From Bacillota bacterium (GTDB lineage: Bacteria; Bacillota; Limnochordia; Darwinibacteriales; Darwinibacteriaceae): a stretch of 11,241 bases of DNA. Positions 7,258-11,241 of the stretch are shown piece after piece (the stretch's first letter is position 1; each line of letters starts with the position of its first letter). Under the pieces are notes generated by a model. The model worked only from the letters and a program-made list of their open reading frames with translations. It did no database searches and had not been told where the DNA came from. The position numbers and the translations under genes are program-made. Location of the stretch: the NCBI GenBank assembly GCA_012518325.1, contig JAAYSR010000035.1:1-11241 (forward strand), given 5' to 3'.

Positions 7258-7335
7258 TGCTCTTCTCCTTTCCCTGTCCTCGCAAGGATTAAATGTGATA
7301 TAATGGACGCAATGTTATCCAAAGGAGCCTGAACG
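7258..7335. promoter_or_regulatory. Compact divergent promoter region between the CoA-binding operon and the exonuclease
   Basis: All signals for both directions must fit in these 78 bases unless the operon is driven from inside the exonuclease gene. The plus-strand signal is a clear extended -10. For the minus strand I see only weak candidates, for example TTGGAT followed about 16 bases later by TATCAC, overlapping the plus-strand -10. If real, the two promoters would interfere with each other. Confidence 0.4.
7296..7304 (+). promoter_or_regulatory. Extended -10 promoter element for the exonuclease gene
   Basis: TGATATAAT is a perfect extended -10 (TG-N-TATAAT). No good -35 box lies 16-18 bases upstream (TGTCCT at 7275-7280 is weak), which is common with extended -10 promoters. 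The predicted transcript starts near 7311 and has a leader of about 25 bases carrying the AAAGGAG ribosome binding site (7321-7327). Confidence 0.65.
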
Positions 7336-8187
7336 TTGCCTAAGACCTGTTTAGTACTGGACTGCTTTTCTTTAGTATACCGCGCTTTTTTCGGATTACC
7401 AAGGACAATTAAACGGCAGGACGGCCAAGTAATCAATGCAGTACTTGGCTTTTACAATGCCGTTACGGGATTAATGGAGCAGTTTCGCCCAGATTATTTA
7501 TTTGTCGCCTCGGATCATCCGAGCCCTACCTTCCGCCACGAGCTTTTTCCTGACTATAAAGCGCAAAGACCCCCGATGCCTGAGGAACTGAGAAGCCAGC
7601 TTCCCCTCATCGAGGATGTGATCCAAAGCCTCGGCGCTCCCCTGGTTCGCCTGGAAGGCTATGAGGCAGATGATGTCATGGGAACCATTGCCCGGCACAC
7701 GCCTGATGATACCCACTGCTATATAGTCAGTACAGATCGTGACACCCTGCAGCTTGTTTCAGAAGATGTCACCGTTATCGCTCCCAACAGCAAAGCCAAT
7801 AAGGTGTTCACGCCGGAGATTGTCACCCATGATATGGGCGTGCCGCCGGAGCGTATTCCAGACCTCAAGGCTCTGATGGGCGATTCCAGCGACAACATCC
7901 CCGGAATTCCCCTGGTGGGTCCCAAAACAGCCAAGCGCTGGCTGAGCCTTTACCACTCCCTGGACGGAGTGCTGGAAAACGCCCACCTTCTGCCGGGCAA
8001 GGCAGGGAAAAACCTGATGGAAGGCAAGGAAGACGCCCTGCTGTACAAAAAGCTGGCGACTATTGAGCAAAACGTACCTGCCTATTGCTGCTGGATGGCT
8101 GGGCGCATCGCATTCGACGAAAGGCAGGTACGGCAAACCTTGGAATCTATAGGTATTAGGGCTTCTATTCCCCAGATTGATCAATGA
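7336..8187 (+). CDS. Stand-alone 5'-3' exonuclease (PolA N-terminal domain / YpcP-like)
   Basis: This 283-residue protein matches the 5'-3' exonuclease/flap nuclease domain found at the N-terminus of DNA polymerase I, here without a polymerase. Such enzymes remove RNA primers and 5' flaps in lagging-strand maturation and repair. The metal-binding acids are all in place: D9 (LVLDCFSL), D60 (VASDHPSPTFRHELFPDYKAQRP region, which also carries the R67 and K75 substrate contacts), E110/D112/D113 (GYEADDVMG), D134 and D136 (VSTDRDTLQLV), and D183/D186 (MGDSSDNIPG), followed by the helix-hairpin-helix PLVGPKTAKRWL (192-203). The start is TTG at 7336, with AAAGGAG 8 bases upstream. Length is near that of stand-alone Firmicutes enzymes. 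It is monocistronic, and its stop lies 18 bases from the convergent RpiR gene with no clear terminator between them. Very sure. Confidence 0.95.
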   Translation: MPKTCLVLDCFSLVYRAFFGLPRTIKRQDGQVINAVLGFYNAVTGLMEQFRPDYLFVASDHPSPTFRHELFPDYKAQRPPMPEELRSQLPLIEDVIQSLGAPLVRLEGYEADDVMGTIARHTPDDTHCYIVSTDRDTLQLVSEDVTVIAPNSKANKVFTPEIVTHDMGVPPERIPDLKALMGDSSDNIPGIPLVGPKTAKRWLSLYHSLDGVLENAHLLPGKAGKNLMEGKEDALLYKKLATIEQNVPAYCCWMAGRIAFDERQVRQTLESIGIRASIPQIDQ

Positions 8188-8205
8188 ATTTCCTCATCAT
8201 CGCGC

Positions 8206-9066
8206 TCAGCGCTGCCCTCCGGCGCGCTGCGACAGGATTTCAGCCGCCTTATGTAGCACCTTTTGCGAACGGTGCCGATCCACAACCGCTACCGCGACAG
8301 CTAAAGTGTCAATTAGGGTCAGCTGGGCAACTCGGGAAGAGATGCCGCATTGGGTAAAGAGGCTGCCGTCTGAACAGGTCAACAGGGCAATATCAGCTGT
8401 TTTTGCCAGCCTAGAAGCTGCGTGGTCGGTGATGGCAATCGTTAAGGCCCCGCATTCCTTTGCGGTATTCACTGCATCAATAATTTCCCTCGTTTCCCCT
8501 GTGCGGGATAGTCCAACCGCCACATCGCCCTGCTGCAGAAGGACGGCCCGGGCAATCTGCATGTGGGTATCCACAAACGCGCTGGCCCGACGACCAATGC
8601 GGGAGAACTTCTGCTCGCCGTCAAGAGCCGAGATGCTCGACGCCCCGAGCCCGTAGAAGTGAATCTCCCTGGCCTTCGCCAACGCCTTCACCGCTGCATC
8701 GAGGGCAGCCACATCCAGCACATGGGTAGTGTCATGGAGGGCGCGGATGCTGGCATCAAAGACTTTCTCTTTAATAGTGCGGATATCATCATCCGGCTTC
8801 ACTTCTCCTGCGACCAGGCTGTGTTTTTCCACCACATCCTGAGCCAGGAGAATTTTAAATTCCTGAAAACCCTTATAGCCCAGGCGCTTGCAGAACTTCA
8901 CCACGGTGGCATCGCTGACCTCGGATTCTTTGGCCAGCTCAGTGATGGAAAGATACACCACATGGCTGGGATTGCGCAGCACAGTATCGGCCACCCTGCG
9001 TTCGGCCGGCTTTAGGGTCGGATATAAACTTCTTATATGCAACAGCGTATTGGCTCTTTGACTCAA
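8206..9066 (-). CDS. MurR/RpiR family transcriptional regulator (HTH plus SIS domain)
   Basis: This 286-residue regulator has an N-terminal RpiR helix-turn-helix (about residues 5-78: LTPAERRVAD-like start, then ITELAKESEVSDATVVKFCKRLGYKGFQEFK at about 41-71, given here in pieces of the fold) and a C-terminal SIS sugar-phosphate-binding domain with FYGLGASS (137-144) and VGLSRTGETREI (184-195). Family members sense phosphosugars such as N-acetylmuramate-6-phosphate or ribose-5-phosphate and repress or activate the matching catabolic genes. The start is TTG at 9066, backed by AGGGGGAGA a few bases upstream. No sugar-uptake or phosphosugar gene is adjacent, so the target and effector are not indicated; the divergent C39-like gene and the TIM-barrel protein further left are the only candidates in view. 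It converges on the exonuclease gene. Confidence 0.95.
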   Translation of the reverse strand: MSQRANTLLHIRSLYPTLKPAERRVADTVLRNPSHVVYLSITELAKESEVSDATVVKFCKRLGYKGFQEFKILLAQDVVEKHSLVAGEVKPDDDIRTIKEKVFDASIRALHDTTHVLDVAALDAAVKALAKAREIHFYGLGASSISALDGEQKFSRIGRRASAFVDTHMQIARAVLLQQGDVAVGLSRTGETREIIDAVNTAKECGALTIAITDHAASRLAKTADIALLTCSDGSLFTQCGISSRVAQLTLIDTLAVAVAVVDRHRSQKVLHKAAEILSQRAGGQR

Positions 9067-9114
9067 AAAATCTCCCCCTTAGACACTCTAATCCCCACTC
9101 AAGGAACCAATAGA

Positions 9115-9130
9115 TACCATATTTACCATA
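9115..9130. repeat. Direct repeat TACCATA x2 upstream of the RpiR gene
   Basis: TACCATA occurs at 9115-9121 and again at 9124-9130, a 9-base period close to one helical turn. It lies 49-64 bases upstream of the RpiR start in an AT-rich stretch, so it would fall in the leader if the promoter near 9163-9171 is right. It may be an operator half-site pair or simply AT-rich noise. Confidence 0.35.
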
Positions 9131-9162
9131 CTTTAGGAAATAGGACTCTTTATTAATTCGCA

Positions 9163-9171
9163 ATTCTACCA
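9163..9171 (-). promoter_or_regulatory. Possible extended -10 promoter for the RpiR gene
   Basis: Read on the minus strand, TGGTAGAAT fits an extended -10 (TG-N-TATAAT with one mismatch). The -35 position is poor. It would give a leader of about 90 bases. Nothing else in the 227-base divergent gap fits better on this strand. Confidence 0.35.
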
Positions 9172-9248
9172 GAGTATCCTTCCTAATCATTACTATTCTT
9201 TTGGACTCGCACTTTTTTTACATTAATTAGTCCCTATTCTGAATTTTG

Positions 9249-9277
9249 TTGACAATTCGTTCTCTAGCGGCTAAACT
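9249..9277 (+). promoter_or_regulatory. Sigma-A-type promoter for the C39-like gene
   Basis: A perfect -35 box TTGACA (9249-9254) is followed after exactly 17 bases by TAAACT (9272-9277), a 4 of 6 match to the -10 consensus. The predicted transcript start is near 9284, leaving a leader of only about 10 bases before the ATG pair at 9294/9297. Confidence 0.7.
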
Positions 9278-9281
9278 AGAG
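9262..9281. promoter_or_regulatory. Inverted repeat over the -10 box (possible operator)
   Basis: CTCTAG (9262-9267) and CTAGAG (9276-9281) are perfect 6-base inverted arms separated by 8 bases, and the right arm overlaps the -10 box TAAACT. This position suits a repressor site. It ends before the predicted transcript start, so it is not an RNA hairpin. The regulator is unknown; the divergently encoded RpiR protein is one candidate. Confidence 0.4.
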
Positions 9282-9293
9282 TAGTAAGAGGAG

Positions 9294-9836
9294 ATGATGA
9301 CTTTCTGGTTAGCACTGTTCTCTCACCTGATCAGATCCCTGCAGTCCGAACAAAACGGCAAGCACCAGGGCTTGGTCGCTGAGCCGACGCCTTGGAGCTG
9401 CGGATCCCTGGCTGCAGCCGTTGTCCTTGCCCTGGCAGGATTCGAAACAGAGCCCCGTTTTGCTGCGGCGAGCGAAAGTGACGCTGCTGCCCTGCAAGAC
9501 CTGGCCTTTTACTTTCAGACCAGGGGCATTAAGGCCGTAGTCTGCAGCCTTAACCGGGAGCAGGTGCTCCTTTTCTTCCGCCGCTTTGCAAATCGCCCCC
9601 TCCTGGCCCAAGGTATCCCCGGCCAGGGAGGCTTTGCCGCTCTCCTGGGATCTGTGGAAGGCTTTCTGATCGCGGCAGATCCGGCCACAGGGGTCCGGGC
9701 CGTCCCTCCGCAGGACCTTTTTGCTGGTTTCAGCGGTTTTGCTGTGTACTTTCCCCAACTGGAAGCCCTGTCCACGGTGGCCAAAATTCTGGCATGCACA
9801 GAACGGCGGTTAGCACTTCTGCGACAATCGGGCTAA
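9294..9836 (+). CDS. Small C39-peptidase-like protein, catalytic His not apparent
   Basis: This 180-residue protein resembles a papain-like C39 peptidase domain. Residues 32-50 (PTPWSCGSLAAAVVLALAG) match the Cys-Gly nucleophile helix with C36; 64-84 resemble the helix and strand that follow (ALQDLAFYFQTRGIKAVV); 101-117 resemble the segment before the catalytic His; and IAADPATG (126-133) matches the late Asp-Pro motif, with LFAGFSGFAVYF resembling the C-terminal F-x-x-x-F/W-S-G strand. Where C39 enzymes usually show a His (HFVVL-like), this protein reads GQGGFAALLG, so it may be inactive, like the C39-like domains of some ABC exporters. No transporter domain or clear signal peptide follows; the N-terminus MMTFWLALFSHLI is hydrophobic but short. 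The ribosome binding site AGAGGAG directly abuts the first ATG, so the ATG at 9297 could equally be used. The gene is alone, with its own promoter. The family call is by motif only and moderate. Confidence 0.6.
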   Translation: MMTFWLALFSHLIRSLQSEQNGKHQGLVAEPTPWSCGSLAAAVVLALAGFETEPRFAAASESDAAALQDLAFYFQTRGIKAVVCSLNREQVLLFFRRFANRPLLAQGIPGQGGFAALLGSVEGFLIAADPATGVRAVPPQDLFAGFSGFAVYFPQLEALSTVAKILACTERRLALLRQSG

Positions 9837-9849
9837 AGGGGAGAAATGA

Positions 9850-9873
9850 AAGGTGGACCCAGGGGCCCACCTT
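9850..9873. terminator. Imperfect hairpin between convergent genes, possible terminator
   Basis: AAGGTGG (9850-9856) pairs perfectly with CCACCTT (9867-9873); after one A-C mismatch, further C-G pairs close a small loop. On the minus strand the hairpin is followed by the T-rich TTTCATTTCTCC, fitting a weak terminator for pepF. On the plus strand no T-run follows, so support for ending the C39-like transcript is weak. Confidence 0.5.
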
Positions 9874-9893
9874 GCCAGGCATTAAACTCTTCC

Positions 9894-11241
9894 CTATAGT
9901 GCTGTATCCGCTAAGTGCTCAAGTTCTCCCAGGAGCTGTTCAAAAACGCCCATAGCCTGAACGATAGGATCCGGCCTGCTCATATCCACTCCCGCCCTTT
10001 GCAGAAGGTTAATGGGATAGTCAGAGCCGCCGCTGCCTAAGAAGTCCAAATAACGTTTGACCGCAGGTTCACCCTCGTCTAATATCTGCTGCGAAAGTGA
10101 AATTGCTGCGGAGAAGCCCGTGGCATACTTGTAAACGTAGAAAGGACGGTAGAAGTGGGGGATCCTGGCCCACTCCATGCTGATGGCCTCGTCAACCACA
10201 ATGTCTTCGCCGAAGTATTTCTTGTTCAACTCATAATAGATCTCTGAGAGTTTTTCGGCGGTGAGCTGTTCTCCTTCCCCGACTTTTCCGTGGACAATCA
10301 TTTCAAACTCGGCAAACATGGTCTGCCTGAAGACTGTTCCTCTAAACTGCTCCAGGAAATGGTTCAACAGATAGGCCTTCTTCTTGGGGTCCTCCGTCTT
10401 CTTCAGAAGATCATCCATGAGCAGAGCTTCATTGAGTGTGGAAGCCACTTCGGCCACAAAAATGGTGTAACCCGAATTTACGAACTCCTGATGTTTGTTG
10501 GAGTAGTAGGTGTGCATCGCATGCCCAAGTTCATGGGCCAGGGTGAAGACGTCGTTGAGCGTACCCTGGTAGTTCAAAAGCACATATGGATGCACTCCGT
10601 ATGTCCCCCAGGAATAAGCACCGCTTGTCTTGCCCCGGTTTTCCAGCCAGTCGATCCACCCTTCGGTGAAGCTGGCCTCCATATCCTTGACATACTCAGG
10701 TCCCAAGGCGTTCAGACCCTCCCGGACCATCTCCACAGCTTCTTCCCTGGAAACCTCCACATCCTGATCCGCCACCATCGGTACATATAAATCATACATA
10801 TGCAGCTCATCCAGGCCTAGGAGCTTCTTGCGCAAACGCACATAGCGGTACATGAGGGGCAGATGATCGTGGACAGAGTTGATCAAATTGCGGTAGACCT
10901 CGGGATCCACATTGTCCTCATGCAAAGCAGCTTCCAAAGACGAATTGTACTTGCGTGCTCTGGCGAAATAGAGCTCCTTTTTCAGCGCAGAGTTGTAGGT
11001 TGCGCCCAAAGTGTTCTTCCAGGCGGTATAGGTCTTGTACAGAGCGTCAAAGGCTCCCTTGCGCACCTCGCGGTTTGGCGATTCCAGGAATTGAATGTAG
11101 CGTCCGTGGGTCAGTTCAACCATTTCCCCCGCGTCGTTTTTGACTTCGGGAAACTTGAGGTCGGCGTTGTTAAACATAGTAAAGATGTTTCTCGGGGCCT
11201 GTGCCATCTCGCCGGCGGCAGCCAGGAGCTGCTCCTGTTCC
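9894..11241 (-). CDS. pepF: Oligoendopeptidase F (M3B family metallopeptidase), N-terminus missing
   Basis: PepF is a cytoplasmic zinc peptidase that cuts oligopeptides, typically of about 7-17 residues. The frame stays open to the right edge: 11 residues (EQEQLLAAAGE) precede the first internal Met at 11207, and these match the family's conserved helix, so that Met is not the true start. About 448 residues are visible; the family is about 600, so roughly 150 N-terminal residues lie outside. Counted from that internal Met, the zinc site HELGH is at 225-229 (bases 10521-10535), with the third ligand Glu in VAEVASTLNEALL (E253). Other family signatures are NNADLKFPEV, ELTHGRYIQFLES, DELHMYDLYVP, GAYSWGTYGVHPYVLLNY and, near the C-terminus, PHFYRPFYVYKYATGFSAA. 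The gene converges on the C39-like gene across a 57-base gap holding an imperfect hairpin. Very sure of the family. Confidence 0.95.
   Translation of the reverse strand, partial: EQEQLLAAAGEMAQAPRNIFTMFNNADLKFPEVKNDAGEMVELTHGRYIQFLESPNREVRKGAFDALYKTYTAWKNTLGATYNSALKKELYFARARKYNSSLEAALHEDNVDPEVYRNLINSVHDHLPLMYRYVRLRKKLLGLDELHMYDLYVPMVADQDVEVSREEAVEMVREGLNALGPEYVKDMEASFTEGWIDWLENRGKTSGAYSWGTYGVHPYVLLNYQGTLNDVFTLAHELGHAMHTYYSNKHQEFVNSGYTIFVAEVASTLNEALLMDDLLKKTEDPKKKAYLLNHFLEQFRGTVFRQTMFAEFEMIVHGKVGEGEQLTAEKLSEIYYELNKKYFGEDIVVDEAISMEWARIPHFYRPFYVYKYATGFSAAISLSQQILDEGEPAVKRYLDFLGSGGSDYPINLLQRAGVDMSRPDPIVQAMGVFEQLLGELEHLADTAL

Noticed and set aside
7303..7332. Nine-codon mini-ORF (ATG GAC GCA ATG ... 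TGA) just before the exonuclease start
   Set aside because: Its ATG lies within the -10 box, before the predicted transcript start; only a six-codon remnant could be made, with no ribosome binding site. Probably chance.
8177..8186. Palindrome ATTGATCAAT at the end of the exonuclease gene
   Set aside because: It is a short palindrome across the stop codon without a T-run; not enough for a terminator or a site call.
8177..8656. Long plus-strand open frame (159 codons) opposite the RpiR gene
   Set aside because: It is antisense to a complete, conserved SIS-domain protein; its translation is Ser/Thr/Ala-rich noise.
8939..9190. 83-residue minus-strand open frame running into the RpiR gene in another frame
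   Set aside because: It overlaps the conserved HTH coding region out of frame and has no family features; the RpiR start at 9066 has a clear ribosome binding site.
1..11241. Search for defence systems, mobile elements, CRISPR, tRNA and toxin-antitoxin genes
   Set aside because: The genes are regulators, nucleic-acid housekeeping enzymes, peptidases and envelope proteins; there are no repeats, integrases, transposases or toxin-like pairs. The DinG-like helicase lacks any csf/type IV CRISPR neighbours.

Overview
The window looks like ordinary chromosomal DNA from a Gram-positive, spore-forming-lineage bacterium (Firmicutes, Clostridia-like or a related deep class). The evidence is the SpoIID/LytB-type protein, a MurR/RpiR regulator, a stand-alone PolA-type 5'-3' exonuclease, an M3B oligoendopeptidase F, AGGAGG-type ribosome binding sites and sigma-A-like promoters. 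Several genes start with TTG or GTG. Base composition is moderately GC-rich and looks even by eye. I see no tRNA, rRNA, CRISPR array, insertion sequence, phage gene or attachment site. The species cannot be named from this sequence alone.

Layout, left to right. (1) Bases 1-707, minus strand: a xylose-isomerase-like TIM-barrel protein cut off by the left edge. (2) Bases 822-2762, plus strand: a DinG/XPD-type Fe-S helicase, divergent from gene 1. (3) Bases 2730-7257, minus strand: a tight five-gene run, probably one operon. In transcription order it encodes a CoA_binding_2 Rossmann protein, an M20D amidohydrolase, a secreted SpoIID/LytB-like protein, a YbhN/UPF0104 membrane protein, and a small coiled-coil plus putative winged-helix protein. 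The last gene overlaps the 3' end of the helicase gene tail to tail by 33 bases. (4) Bases 7336-8187, plus strand: a stand-alone 5'-3' exonuclease, divergent from the operon across a 78-base promoter region. (5) Bases 8206-9066, minus strand: an RpiR-type regulator (HTH plus SIS). (6) Bases 9294-9836, plus strand: a small C39-peptidase-like protein with its own good sigma-A-like promoter. (7) Bases 9894-11241, minus strand: PepF, truncated at its N-terminus by the right edge.

How they fit together. Two genes act on DNA structures (DinG helicase and 5'-3' exonuclease), and they flank the envelope-flavoured operon. Inside the operon, the 4-base and 2-base junctions around the SpoIID-like gene imply translational coupling of amidohydrolase, SpoIID-like protein and membrane protein. 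Peptidoglycan or peptide processing is a plausible shared theme, but that is inference.

I do not see a clear new multi-gene system here. The points most worth a second look are the C39-like protein that keeps its Cys but lacks the usual His, the palindrome over its promoter -10 box, the unrecognised 139-residue operon-end gene, and the divergent motifs of the SpoIID-like protein.
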